IMG/VR virus record: IMGVR_UViG_3300000101_000007
Coordinates: 56,356 to 107,186 of that record
From: a virus
Length of the DNA stretch: 50,831 nucleotides
Direction: 5' to 3' (one strand)
Below, in pieces: positions 30,985-38,853 of this stretch (positions within the stretch are counted from its first letter, which is position 1; each line of letters opens with the position of its first letter). A model generated the notes under the pieces. It made no database searches, was not told the DNA's origin, and saw only the letters and a program-made list of their open reading frames with translations. Made by a program: the position numbers and the translations under genes.

Positions 30985-31829
30985 GGCTGATACAACCTTA
31001 TTTTATTAATAATCAAAATAACGGCGATGACTGGTTACATTCATCTAAGCAATGTGTTCTTGGCAACGATAATCATCCTTGGTCAGTCAAAGGCGCAGTA
31101 GATACTATTGGTAGAGATATCATGTTAGGTGTCAAAGACATCTTAATATTTGTTATGCCAGACAAGACGGAATCCCCAAATTGGGAGTTAAACAAACGTG
31201 TTGTTAGCGAAATCAAAGCAGCACACGGAGATAAAGTAAACTTACATGTTGATATATGTTTGTGTTCTACTACGCTAGATGGGCATTGTTGCTATCCTGA
31301 GGACATGAATAAAACGTACGATCAACTACTTCAACAAGCAACTGTTGTACACGAAGCAGGAGCAGATGTATTAGCACCCAGTGACTGTCAAGACAACACT
31401 GTGATAGTACTTAAAGAAAACTTAAAAGCAAAAGTAATGAGCTATTCAACAAAGTTTAGGTCAGCATTCTATGATGGGTTTAGACAAACTATTGGTGTTG
31501 AAAAAGGAATACACAGAGGTTATCAATTAGATGTAACTGATAGAGAACTTGCAATTTGTCGTAGTCAAAAATATCACAGAAACGGTGCTGACATGTTAAT
31601 GGTAAAGCCTGGCATGACTAGCATTGATCTTATTATTCCTATTAAAGAAGCAACAGGATATTCTGTTCCTGTAGGTGTTTATCAAACAAGTGGCGAGTAC
31701 ATTGGTTTACAACGTAATGGTTGGATGGTTCCTGAACTGTTAAAAGAAACACATGATGTTTTTAAACGTGCTGGTGCTTCTTATATGATTACTTACGGTG
31801 CTAGGGAATTATTTAAACAAAAAGACTAG
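30981..31829 (+). CDS. hemB: Porphobilinogen synthase (zinc-type), N-terminally short
   Basis: 282 aa against about 325. Both Schiff-base lysines are present: MSYSTKFRSAFYDGF and MLMVKPGMTSIDLI. The metal loop VDICLCSTTLDGHCC has three Cys, so it is of the Zn2+-dependent type; many alphaproteobacteria use the Asp-rich Mg2+ type. The N-terminal arm that builds the octamer (the RPRR-containing region) is missing, so its oligomeric state may differ. It condenses two 5-aminolevulinates. It is last in the operon and overlaps a convergent gene by 4 bases. Confidence 0.95.
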   Translation: MRLIQPYFINNQNNGDDWLHSSKQCVLGNDNHPWSVKGAVDTIGRDIMLGVKDILIFVMPDKTESPNWELNKRVVSEIKAAHGDKVNLHVDICLCSTTLDGHCCYPEDMNKTYDQLLQQATVVHEAGADVLAPSDCQDNTVIVLKENLKAKVMSYSTKFRSAFYDGFRQTIGVEKGIHRGYQLDVTDRELAICRSQKYHRNGADMLMVKPGMTSIDLIIPIKEATGYSVPVGVYQTSGEYIGLQRNGWMVPELLKETHDVFKRAGASYMITYGARELFKQKD

Positions 31830-32296
31830 TCCCACAAGTTCTCAAAGTAAATCCCAAACAGTCTGAAGCCGTTTGACATGCGTTCTTGGTGTGCTTTTGC
31901 ACCTTCACTGTCCCATTTGTTATAATCATAATCTGACATCCAGTCATCACGGCACTTTTGCTCGAACGCCCAAATCATTTCATCCAACACCCAATCCCAA
32001 CGCTTAAAGAACTTGTCATCAGTTGATCCATCTTTGTTATAAGCATTAATATCTTTTTTAGTAGGACGCAATTCTTTAGGAACATCTGCTACTGCTACCC
32101 AAGGAGCACCGTGCTTAGTTTCTTTTAGTTGAACAAGCATAGGCAAGATAATAGGAGCAAGGGTATGATCCATACTCCAAGTATCATATTTGTCTATACG
32201 AATACTAGTTTTTTGTTTAGGTGAATATCCAAACCGGTCGTATAGCCAATTGTGATAAAACCTGTGCTTAGGAAACTTTCCAATCTTAATCTTCAT
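31826..32296 (-). CDS. Conserved marine phage hypothetical protein
   Basis: 156 aa. The start MKIKIGKFPKHRFYHNWLYD and the block YDTWSMDHTLAPIILPMLVQ followed by LKETKHGAP are of a family common in T4-like cyanophages. Trp-rich and His-rich with no known fold. It is co-directional with and 4 bases overlapping the PRPP synthetase gene, and convergent with hemB. Confidence 0.75.
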   Translation of the reverse strand: MKIKIGKFPKHRFYHNWLYDRFGYSPKQKTSIRIDKYDTWSMDHTLAPIILPMLVQLKETKHGAPWVAVADVPKELRPTKKDINAYNKDGSTDDKFFKRWDWVLDEMIWAFEQKCRDDWMSDYDYNKWDSEGAKAHQERMSNGFRLFGIYFENLWD

Positions 32297-33246
32297 ACAA
32301 ACAAACTACTCACTGATTCTTCGTTAGTTATTCTACGCATTGCTTCTCCAAGCAATGGAGCAACACTTACTTGACGTGTTTTCTTACAACTTTTAGGGCA
32401 ACGATTTACAATAGTATTAGTAACAACTAATTCATCGAGTACACTCTTCTCAACTTTTTGACATGCATCTTCTGATAGTACACCATGAGTAATATATGCT
32501 CTAACACTCAATGCACCAGCTTTCATAATTGCTTGTGCTGCCTTACATAGTGTTCCGCCACTGTCAACAATATCATCTACTAGTATAGCATGTTTACCTT
32601 TAACATCGCCAATGATGTTCATTACTTCTGACTTGCCTGCTTCGGGTCGCATTTTATCTACAATAGCAATGTCACCTGTAAACATGTCTGCAAACTTACG
32701 AGCTCTAACTGCACCGCCTGCGTCTGGTGATACAAATACTGTGCCTTGTTGATTGACTTCAGGATCGTCAATGATACCTATTGTGCGTTTAATGTCTTTA
32801 GCAAATACTACACGGCTTGTTAAATCATCCACTGGGATGTCAAAGAAACCTTGTATCTGTCCTGCATGTAAATCCATTGTAAGTATTCTGTCTGCACCAG
32901 ATGTTGTAATTAGGTTAGCAACTAACTTAGCAGTAATAGGAGTACGACTTGCGCTCTTACGATCTTGCCTAGCATACCCATAGTATGGAATAACTGCTGT
33001 AATACGACTAGCACTTGATCTACGTGCCGCATCAATCATAACCATTAGTTCCATAAGACTGTCATTTACTGGTGTGCTTGTGCTTTGAATAATAAAAACA
33101 TCTTCGCCTCTAACGTTCTCTAAAAACTCTACGTTTGATTCTCCGTCTGCGAAAGTTGAAATATTTGCGGGGACGAGGGTAGCAAAACATTGTTCTGCTA
33201 TCTCTTGTGCTAATGGCTTGTTAGCATTTCCTGAGATAATTTTCAT
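32293..33246 (-). CDS. prs: Ribose-phosphate pyrophosphokinase
   Basis: 317 aa from the ATG at 33246 (a TTG two codons upstream is ignored). It is full length: GNANKPLAQEIAEQC, SRITAVIPYYGYARQDRK, MDLHAGQIQGFFDIPVDDL, FVSPDAGGAVRARKFA and the PRPP loop ILVDDIVDSGGTL. It makes PRPP from ribose-5-phosphate and ATP, feeding nucleotide synthesis together with NrdAB and GuaC. It has its own promoter (33288-33316). Confidence 0.96.
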   Translation of the reverse strand: MKIISGNANKPLAQEIAEQCFATLVPANISTFADGESNVEFLENVRGEDVFIIQSTSTPVNDSLMELMVMIDAARRSSASRITAVIPYYGYARQDRKSASRTPITAKLVANLITTSGADRILTMDLHAGQIQGFFDIPVDDLTSRVVFAKDIKRTIGIIDDPEVNQQGTVFVSPDAGGAVRARKFADMFTGDIAIVDKMRPEAGKSEVMNIIGDVKGKHAILVDDIVDSGGTLCKAAQAIMKAGALSVRAYITHGVLSEDACQKVEKSVLDELVVTNTIVNRCPKSCKKTRQVSVAPLLGEAMRRITNEESVSSLFV

Positions 33247-33287
33247 TTTCAAATGTAGTCCTTTCTATGGTGTGATGTTGTACTTAT

Positions 33288-33316
33288 ATAATAACATGTA
33301 TTTTCTTAAAGATCAA
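33288..33316 (-). promoter_or_regulatory. Sigma-70 promoter for prs
   Basis: Minus strand TTGATC (33311-33316), 17-base spacer, TATTAT (33288-33293). The -35 overlaps the 3' end of the upstream methyltransferase gene. Confidence 0.7.
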
Positions 33317-33903
33317 GAAAAATTAAAGTGAACTCGTGATCTTTTTCCTCCAGTTGGGTTGAAGTTGTGTATAACTTTTACATCCTGGCTTTGTTGATTA
33401 AGTAGTGTCTTTGTTCTAAAATCAAATATAACTTTACTATCACTGGTTGTATGTTTTTCTACCAAACTCTTATAAGTCTTAGCAGGATAGTGAAAGCCAC
33501 AACTTAGCCAACTACTAACTAAATCAAATGTCATGCCTTCAGGTATGTTTATATTGTTAGCATCAACAAAGTTATATTTGATTCCTCGAGAATCCCAATA
33601 TTCTTTTAAGTCTGCAACTGGTTGATAAAACTTAAAGTCTCCTACTTCACCCCATGTTGCTTTTCTTGGTCTGTCAATAGTAGTTTGAAAGTCTCCTTCA
33701 AGCAGCCATAGTTCGGTTCCGTACTTCTTTTGAAACTGCTCACTAACATATGCATAGCCGCAACCGATATCTAATATACGTTTAGGAGGATGAAAACTAA
33801 GATACGAATCTATCTCTTCGAAGCAGTCTTGTGCTGATTGTTGGTATTTAGGTTTTACCCAAGTGTATGGGTAAAACTCTTTTATTTGATTATTGTTTTC
33901 CAT
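33313..33903 (-). CDS. Class I SAM-dependent methyltransferase
   Basis: 196 aa. Motif I is RILDIGCGYAYVSEQF at about residues 40-55; an acidic strand-2 end (LWLLEGDF), a later NFVDANNINIP and MTFDLVSSWLSCGFHYP fit the Rossmann methyltransferase order. Substrate unknown. It directly follows the PiT-like transporter gene (shared base at 33903), so the two form one unit. Confidence 0.8.
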   Translation of the reverse strand: MENNNQIKEFYPYTWVKPKYQQSAQDCFEEIDSYLSFHPPKRILDIGCGYAYVSEQFQKKYGTELWLLEGDFQTTIDRPRKATWGEVGDFKFYQPVADLKEYWDSRGIKYNFVDANNINIPEGMTFDLVSSWLSCGFHYPAKTYKSLVEKHTTSDSKVIFDFRTKTLLNQQSQDVKVIHNFNPTGGKRSRVHFNFS

Positions 33904-34862
33904 TAATATCCATTTGGTACAATTACATAATGTATCATCAACACTACTCCTACACTTGCACCTAAGCCTATCATCATCTTAAAGAAGTCTTTGGTTACAA
34001 GAGGAAATACTGTCTTGAACTTTTCTTTGCCTGTCATAGTTGCCATAGCAAGTTCACGTCCACATAACAATCCTACGAATACCCATGTTGTTGACATAGG
34101 TATATCATTGAGCTCTTTGAAGAACCATAAGCACAACCAATATACTGCATCAATAATTGTAGCACTACGAACATATCTTGTGTTGTGCTTTTCAATTACA
34201 ATGTTTTGTATCTTACCTCCGCCTTCACGGAACATGTATCCTAGTCCTATTACAAACACTGCACTCACTAGCACCATTAAGTCCCAAGGTATCTCTCTAG
34301 GTAGGAACACTGCAATGTTCGCCATGTCATGACTTAGCCAAGTGAACCATAAGAAGCCTGTTGTGAACCATTGTGCTATGCGCCAACGATTCTTATGTTC
34401 TTCTTTGACAGGCTTTGCTTCGTCTAAGAGTTTAGTAACTCCTATCCAAATAACATATGCTGCCACAGCCGCCACAGCATAACCCATCATGCTTTTCATA
34501 AGCATCTTTTCTAGTACAAACGTACTTGCAAAGGCACTTAAAACTAAAAAAGAAGTACTAACTGGTACTCCTATCCGTGTAAGTATTAATAGTAATCCTG
34601 GTGCTGCCGCATGATACCATTGTATCTCTTGGAATGGTATTTTATTAAGTCGTCCATAGCTGATGTCTCCACCGTTCATGTACCAACCATACCATAGGGT
34701 GTATAGCAAGACTACACTTGCCGCTCCCCACATAGTTTTCCAGTTAAATTTATCGTTATTTGATGCAATCCATGTACCTAAAGTCTGTACTGAATCATTT
34801 GCTATTACTGAATAGGCTGCAAATAAGAATCCTATCCCCATCCATAGGGTGAGTGCGTCCAT
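33903..34862 (-). CDS. PiT-like inorganic phosphate transporter
   Basis: 319 aa with about nine membrane helices. Two inverted PiT-type signatures are visible: AYSVIANDSVQTLGTW near residue 20 and TWLSHDMANIAVFLPRE near 175, each followed by a pore-lining Ser/Thr block (GVPVSTSFLVLSAFAS and DIPMSTTWVFVGLLCG). It would import phosphate, a limiting nutrient for marine phages. The sequence is divergent, so the substrate could be another anion. A promoter and structured leader lie upstream. Confidence 0.75.
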   Translation of the reverse strand: MDALTLWMGIGFLFAAYSVIANDSVQTLGTWIASNNDKFNWKTMWGAASVVLLYTLWYGWYMNGGDISYGRLNKIPFQEIQWYHAAAPGLLLILTRIGVPVSTSFLVLSAFASTFVLEKMLMKSMMGYAVAAVAAYVIWIGVTKLLDEAKPVKEEHKNRWRIAQWFTTGFLWFTWLSHDMANIAVFLPREIPWDLMVLVSAVFVIGLGYMFREGGGKIQNIVIEKHNTRYVRSATIIDAVYWLCLWFFKELNDIPMSTTWVFVGLLCGRELAMATMTGKEKFKTVFPLVTKDFFKMMIGLGASVGVVLMIHYVIVPNGY

Positions 34863-34964
34863 TTATTATCTCCTTCTGCTTGCCGCTTTTACCACGGCGC
34901 TCACATAACAAGAGCAGGCTTAACGTTTGCCTGCCAAGAACTTAATTGTTCCAACATTATTTAT

Positions 34965-34993
34965 AATGTAACATCAAAAGAAAGTCTTGTCAA
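34965..34993 (-). promoter_or_regulatory. Sigma-70 promoter for PiT-like gene, with hairpin leader
   Basis: Minus strand TTGACA (34988-34993), 17-base spacer, TACATT (34965-34970). The leader of about 95 bases (34863-34958) can form hairpins GCAGGC/GCCTGC and GCCG/CGGC, possible expression control. Confidence 0.75.
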
Positions 34994-35020
34994 GAAAAAA
35001 GGGTGCCGTTGCCGACACCC
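34994..35020 (-). terminator. Rho-independent terminator after AlkB-like gene
   Basis: Minus strand GGGTGTCG / CGGCACCC stem with GCAA loop, then TTTTTT. It ends against the -35 of the PiT promoter. Confidence 0.9.
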
Positions 35021-35027
35021 CCAAAGA

Positions 35028-36092
35028 TTACGCAAATGTTTTTGCTATTTCTCTTTCTGCTTCGGTTGCAAAGTTTTTATCCCAATTGTCTAAATGCTTT
35101 TTCATAAAGCTATTAAACACAGGAGGTACTAATGCTAACGCAAAGAGTGCAAAGTAACCTACACCTGTATTAGGTGCACCTACTTCATCTAGTTCCCAGA
35201 AGTGTGTTTCACCCCTGTCATGATGATCAGCCTGGCGACCAATCTCTATGAAGAACCAGCTTGTGAATAATGTTGAGTTATCCCAGGAATGTCTATAGTC
35301 TATCGGTTCGCTTTTAACACGAATTAAACCATAGTGTTCTAGATAGTTAAGTGCTTCAAGTTCGAAGTTTGATATTAACCAAACAAGTCCGACACATGCG
35401 ACACCTAACCAACCACCTGCAAAGAAAAACAATGCAAGTGTAGGTACACTCATCATGTAACCTCTTATCCATCTATTACTTACGGATAAGAAAGGTTTCT
35501 GTAAACGTTTCAATCTACCTCTCTCCATTTCAAACAAGAACTTAGATTGTCCTAAGTGTGATTTGATAAAGTGTGAATATAGATCACGTCCACGAGGTGC
35601 AGTTGCAGGATCATCTTCACTTGCTAATTCCAAGTGATGATTGTACACATGAGCATAACAGAAATGTGCTGAACCTGATAGTCCCATCATCCAACGGCTT
35701 ATTACAAATGCAATGCCTTTGGTGTGAGATAGTTCATGCCCATAGATTATGCCTATGCCTGCAAATATACCTGTTGATAGTGTAGCACCTAAAAGTTCTG
35801 CACCTGCCATACCATTATAGATCTGATATGCTAGTGCCAACTGAAGTGCAACAAAGACTGGTAACATCAAATACATTACTGTATTCTGTAACCAGGGGAT
35901 CCCTAAGGTCTCTCCATTCTCATCTAATGCTCCACGAGTCTGAACACTAATAAGAGTATCAAGTATAATGCCTACTCCCAATAAGCCTACACCTGTCCAT
36001 GCCCATGCTCCACCTGCCAACACTCCTGCGAGTGTAACAAGTATTAACAATGGCGCAATGAAGTACCTTATGTTTACGAGAAGTTTACTCAT
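35028..36092 (-). CDS. AlkB-like membrane alkane hydroxylase / fatty-acid desaturase family
   Basis: 354 aa, about six membrane helices. The AlkB histidine pattern is complete: GHELSH (HELxH box), HVYNHH (second box), NYLEHYGLIR (the HYG motif specific to alkane hydroxylases) and RQADHHDRGETHF (third box). It is a non-haem diiron enzyme that hydroxylates terminal carbons using O2 and rubredoxin; no rubredoxin gene is visible. Xylene monooxygenase-type membrane oxygenases share some boxes, but NYxEHYG favours AlkB. Both sigma-70 and TATAAATA elements lie upstream. Confidence 0.88.
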   Translation of the reverse strand: MSKLLVNIRYFIAPLLILVTLAGVLAGGAWAWTGVGLLGVGIILDTLISVQTRGALDENGETLGIPWLQNTVMYLMLPVFVALQLALAYQIYNGMAGAELLGATLSTGIFAGIGIIYGHELSHTKGIAFVISRWMMGLSGSAHFCYAHVYNHHLELASEDDPATAPRGRDLYSHFIKSHLGQSKFLFEMERGRLKRLQKPFLSVSNRWIRGYMMSVPTLALFFFAGGWLGVACVGLVWLISNFELEALNYLEHYGLIRVKSEPIDYRHSWDNSTLFTSWFFIEIGRQADHHDRGETHFWELDEVGAPNTGVGYFALFALALVPPVFNSFMKKHLDNWDKNFATEAEREIAKTFA

Positions 36093-36140
36093 TGTATGCC
36101 TCCTGCCTCTCGGCGGTTATTAATCACACAATGTATTAAC

Positions 36141-36169
36141 ATAATAACACTTGACACACTAAATGTCAA
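36141..36169 (-). promoter_or_regulatory. Sigma-70 promoter with overlapping dyad for AlkB-like gene
   Basis: Minus strand TTGACA (36164-36169), 17-base spacer, TATTAT (36141-36146). A perfect 9-bp inverted repeat CACTTGACA / TGTCAAGTG (36149-36173) covers the -35, a possible operator. Confidence 0.7.
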
Positions 36170-36180
36170 GTGCTTAATAT

Positions 36181-36188
36181 TATTTATA
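36181..36188 (-). promoter_or_regulatory. T4-type late promoter motif upstream of AlkB-like gene
   Basis: Minus strand TATAAATA, exact consensus, 89 bases upstream of the ATG. A 12-base palindrome TCCTTATAAGGA lies beyond it near 36211-36222. Confidence 0.5.
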
Positions 36189-36241
36189 GATAAAGGTGTT
36201 TTTGTGGGTCCTTATAAGGATATAATTATATTACTACGTTC

Positions 36242-36838
36242 TTATGAATGAGTTACTAAATCGTGTATGTGTTTCCAGTTCTTAACTGTAGTAACACCTT
36301 CATGCTTGTAATCCATGTTATGACCGTGTTCGACCAGTAAAGGTTTAAGACCTTGTTCAAGTCCTGCTTCACAGTTCTTAGGTTTATCTTCAACCCAATA
36401 TAGTCCTGTACCTTTATACTTTCTAAGTGCATCGTCTTTGTCTGCACCAGTTCCTAAGTATACATATTTTGTAAATGCTGTTGTACCAAACAACTTATCT
36501 ACATTCATTGTTCTTAGTTTCTGTGCATTTTTATCTAAGGATAGTGAAGTAATTAAATGGAATGTAAATCCATATTCTTCGTGTAGTTTCTTAACATAAA
36601 ACTGTGCATCTCTAAGTCCTGGAAGAAATCCAATCCATGCACTGTTATTAAATATGTTAACAAGTTTCTTTGATTGTTCTTTTGGTATTCCGTAACGCTC
36701 ACCTATATCATAAATGAACTGCGATCCTTCTACTCTTTCAAATCCTTGTTCGCCCATCCAAACGTTAAACGCCCATTCCCAATCAAGCAGGACGCCGTCT
36801 GCATCTACCAGTATTACTTTGTTATCTCGCAATTTCAT
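36242..36838 (-). CDS. HAD-superfamily phosphatase (5'-nucleotidase-like)
   Basis: 198 aa. Motif I is VILVDADGVLLDWEWAFNVW with the nucleophile and acid Asp. HLITSLSLDKN is motif II, and YWVEDKPKNCEAGL contributes the metal-binding Asp. The layout resembles phage 5'(3')-deoxyribonucleotidases that recycle nucleotides. Single gene under a perfect promoter at 36867-36895. Confidence 0.82.
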   Translation of the reverse strand: MKLRDNKVILVDADGVLLDWEWAFNVWMGEQGFERVEGSQFIYDIGERYGIPKEQSKKLVNIFNNSAWIGFLPGLRDAQFYVKKLHEEYGFTFHLITSLSLDKNAQKLRTMNVDKLFGTTAFTKYVYLGTGADKDDALRKYKGTGLYWVEDKPKNCEAGLEQGLKPLLVEHGHNMDYKHEGVTTVKNWKHIHDLVTHS

Positions 36839-36866
36839 ATAACTCCTTTTGCCTTATTACTTCTTT

Positions 36867-36895
36867 ATTATACAATCATTGAGCAGTATTGTCAA
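36867..36895 (-). promoter_or_regulatory. Perfect sigma-70 promoter for HAD phosphatase
   Basis: Minus strand TTGACA (36890-36895), 17-base spacer, TATAAT (36867-36872). Confidence 0.85.
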
Positions 36896-37047
36896 CCATT
36901 AAATTTTAGTTGATATGCTTCTTCAAAACCTTGTTCATAATCTGCAATAGGAGCACCATTACTTCCGTCTTTCCATAGGCGTTTGAAGTAACTGTTGTAA
37001 GAGTCTAGTGCTGTTTCAGGAGTCGTGTTTATATGGCCTTTGACCAT
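36892..37047 (-). CDS. Small protein downstream of lipase, start disrupted or non-standard
   Basis: 51 aa from the first in-frame ATG (MVKGHINTTPETALDSYNSY, then FEEAYQLKFNG). The same frame stays open and protein-like upstream (KIDIKEAYRVFW) up to the lipase stop. An ATG with AAAGG upstream at 37087 would start it if one base were absent: ATG-C-AAG reads MK(I)DIKEAY after dropping the C. So either a later start is used or the gene carries a one-base insertion. Confidence 0.6.
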   Translation of the reverse strand: MVKGHINTTPETALDSYNSYFKRLWKDGSNGAPIADYEQGFEEAYQLKFNG

Positions 37048-37092
37048 CCAGAACACTCGGTATGCTTCTTTTATATCTATCTTGCATTTCCT

Positions 37093-37896
37093 TTATACTT
37101 GTGGTGTTTCCATTCCTTTTACTAGTTTATCACAATGTGCGATATACTCTGCCATAGAGTGGTCCGAGAAGTTATCAATCTTAAATGCTTTTAAACCTCT
37201 CCACATTCCACGTAACTTATCTTTTGTTCTTTGCCAGAAAGAAAGTTTACGTAGGTTACCCCATGAGTTAAAGTAATGGCAGTTTCCATGATGTTTGAAA
37301 CCCATTATTGATAGTGGTACTGTAGTAACAATGTCGTTATTGTTTACAAATCTATGATGCTCAACGTTTAAACTATCACAGTATCCTGTCCAACCAACAC
37401 GTGGTGAACCAAATGTATAAAGTTCTACAGGATCACTTAGCTCTGGATTGTGCTTACATCTTGAAGCCATTATAGTTGCCATTGCAGCACCTAATGAATG
37501 TCCACAGAACCAATGTTGTTTCTTTAGATTAACTTTACGGTCCATGTCTTCTTTCACATGTGGCCATAGTTCATCTACCTCTGTCTTGAATCCTCTGTGT
37601 ACTCTTGAAACTGTTTCAGAAATAATAGGAAGAGCGTTTAAGTCTGCTTTGATGTCGTTGTACTCTGTTGGCTGTGTTCCTCGACAGGCAATGACCATAT
37701 CATTTTTATTCATGAAGCGATATGCTTGTGCTCCATCGATGTTATAAAATTCTACTGTTGTAAAGCCTAACTCTTTTGCTTTGCTTGTTGCATCTTTTTC
37801 GTTCAAGTATGCAATTGCTGATAGTTCAGCAAATAGTAAACTTCGTTGTTTGAAAGTAAGTTCTGCTATTCCTTTCTTTAGCTTTTCTGATAACAT
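37093..37896 (-). CDS. Class 3 lipase
   Basis: 267 aa. The nucleophile elbow is WFCGHSLGAAMA (GxSxG); FGSPRVGWTGYC is the usual block after it, NNNDIVTTVP supplies the Asp, and FKHHGNCHYF the likely His. The N-terminal VIACRGTQPTEYNDIKADL corresponds to the lipase oxyanion strand. No signal peptide, so it acts inside the cell, perhaps on host membrane lipids. Preceded by TATAAATA (37915-37922) and AGGAG. Confidence 0.85.
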   Translation of the reverse strand: MLSEKLKKGIAELTFKQRSLLFAELSAIAYLNEKDATSKAKELGFTTVEFYNIDGAQAYRFMNKNDMVIACRGTQPTEYNDIKADLNALPIISETVSRVHRGFKTEVDELWPHVKEDMDRKVNLKKQHWFCGHSLGAAMATIMASRCKHNPELSDPVELYTFGSPRVGWTGYCDSLNVEHHRFVNNNDIVTTVPLSIMGFKHHGNCHYFNSWGNLRKLSFWQRTKDKLRGMWRGLKAFKIDNFSDHSMAEYIAHCDKLVKGMETPQV

Positions 37897-37914
37897 ATTT
37901 CGCTCCTATGTTTT

Positions 37915-37922
37915 TATTTATA
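37915..37922 (-). promoter_or_regulatory. T4-type late promoter motif for lipase
   Basis: Minus strand TATAAATA, exact consensus, 19 bases before the lipase ATG. Confidence 0.6.
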
Positions 37923-38361
37923 ATGTTAATCCCTGTTGTGGTGCACCTTCAAGATCTTTTCCTGGGAATACTAAACAGGCATATTCATTAGTTACTTTAA
38001 CAACACTTGTAAAAGTTCTTGTTTGCGGATTAGCCCATAGTTCTAGTATTGCTTGTATTGTTCTACCATCTGGAATTTTAAATAATATCTTACCTGCTAC
38101 GAAAGGTTGTTCGCCTGCTTTAACGATAATGTTTATTACATCTTGATAGCTTCCGCAATCCATCATTATCGGTAAACTTAAGAACTGTCCTGGTGGCGGC
38201 ATTGGAATACCTGGTAATGGTGCTGGGTCCACATCTTTTGGTGTAGGCGTCGACTCTTCCGGTGTGTTCGTATTAAGAGCTCCTATTACTCCTCCAGTTG
38301 CTGTTGCAGGTGCAACCCATAAACTTAGAGCTAGTGTTATCAGCGCAATTAATCTAAACAT
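37918..38361 (-). CDS. Secreted hypothetical protein
   Basis: 147 aa. A signal peptide (LIALITLALSLWVAPATA) is followed by a Pro-rich linker (TPTPKDVDPAPLPGIPMPPP) and a small domain with two Cys (MDCGSYQDVI and YACLVFPG). Probably periplasmic; role unknown. It is 12 bases downstream of the thermonuclease gene. Confidence 0.65.
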   Translation of the reverse strand: MFRLIALITLALSLWVAPATATGGVIGALNTNTPEESTPTPKDVDPAPLPGIPMPPPGQFLSLPIMMDCGSYQDVINIIVKAGEQPFVAGKILFKIPDGRTIQAILELWANPQTRTFTSVVKVTNEYACLVFPGKDLEGAPQQGLTL

Positions 38362-38372
38362 TTACTTTCTCC

Positions 38373-38801
38373 TTATAAAACAACTACCCCTTCTCGGAGT
38401 AATTTTTCTCTGTTAGCCATATGCTTCAGTTGGATTTCGTCTTTGCTTCCACCGAAGTATGCTACCGCATGTCCTTCTTCTACCATGATGTCAGTGATCA
38501 TGCGTCCGTCTTCTGTAGAAAAGTCACCTAAGATACGACCGAACTTGCCTTTCATGTCCTCACCGTTTCTATTAATCTGAGTTTTCAAAACAGTTGTCTT
38601 ACCTAGAAGTTCTTTTAGTCTTGCCTTTGCAGCAAGTCCAAACTTCTTTTCTACCTTATCTCTTGTACGACTTTCTGGTGTATCAATTCCCATAACACGT
38701 ACCCTTTCATCTTTTAAAACAACACCAAAACCTAGATCAATATCTACATCAACAGTGTCGCCATCTACAATCTTAACGATCGTGGCTCTATATTCATACA
38801 T
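38373..38801 (-). CDS. Thermonuclease (staphylococcal nuclease fold)
   Basis: 142 aa. The SNase domain is complete: VDGDTVDVDIDLGFG, ERVRVMGIDTPESR with the catalytic Arg and calcium Asp, and GKFGRILGDF with the second Arg. There is no signal peptide, so it acts in the cytoplasm. It could degrade host nucleic acid. ATAAATAC (38831-38838) lies 30 bases upstream. Confidence 0.9.
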   Translation of the reverse strand: MYEYRATIVKIVDGDTVDVDIDLGFGVVLKDERVRVMGIDTPESRTRDKVEKKFGLAAKARLKELLGKTTVLKTQINRNGEDMKGKFGRILGDFSTEDGRMITDIMVEEGHAVAYFGGSKDEIQLKHMANREKLLREGVVVL

Positions 38802-38830
38802 AACGTTATCGCTCCTAATTAGTTATATAC

Positions 38831-38838
38831 GTATTTAT
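38831..38838 (-). promoter_or_regulatory. Late-type promoter motif for thermonuclease
   Basis: Minus strand ATAAATAC, 30 bases before the ATG at 38801, the same spacing as at the tail and prohead-core-like genes. Confidence 0.55.
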
Positions 38839-38853
38839 TAAAAAGGGAAGTGT

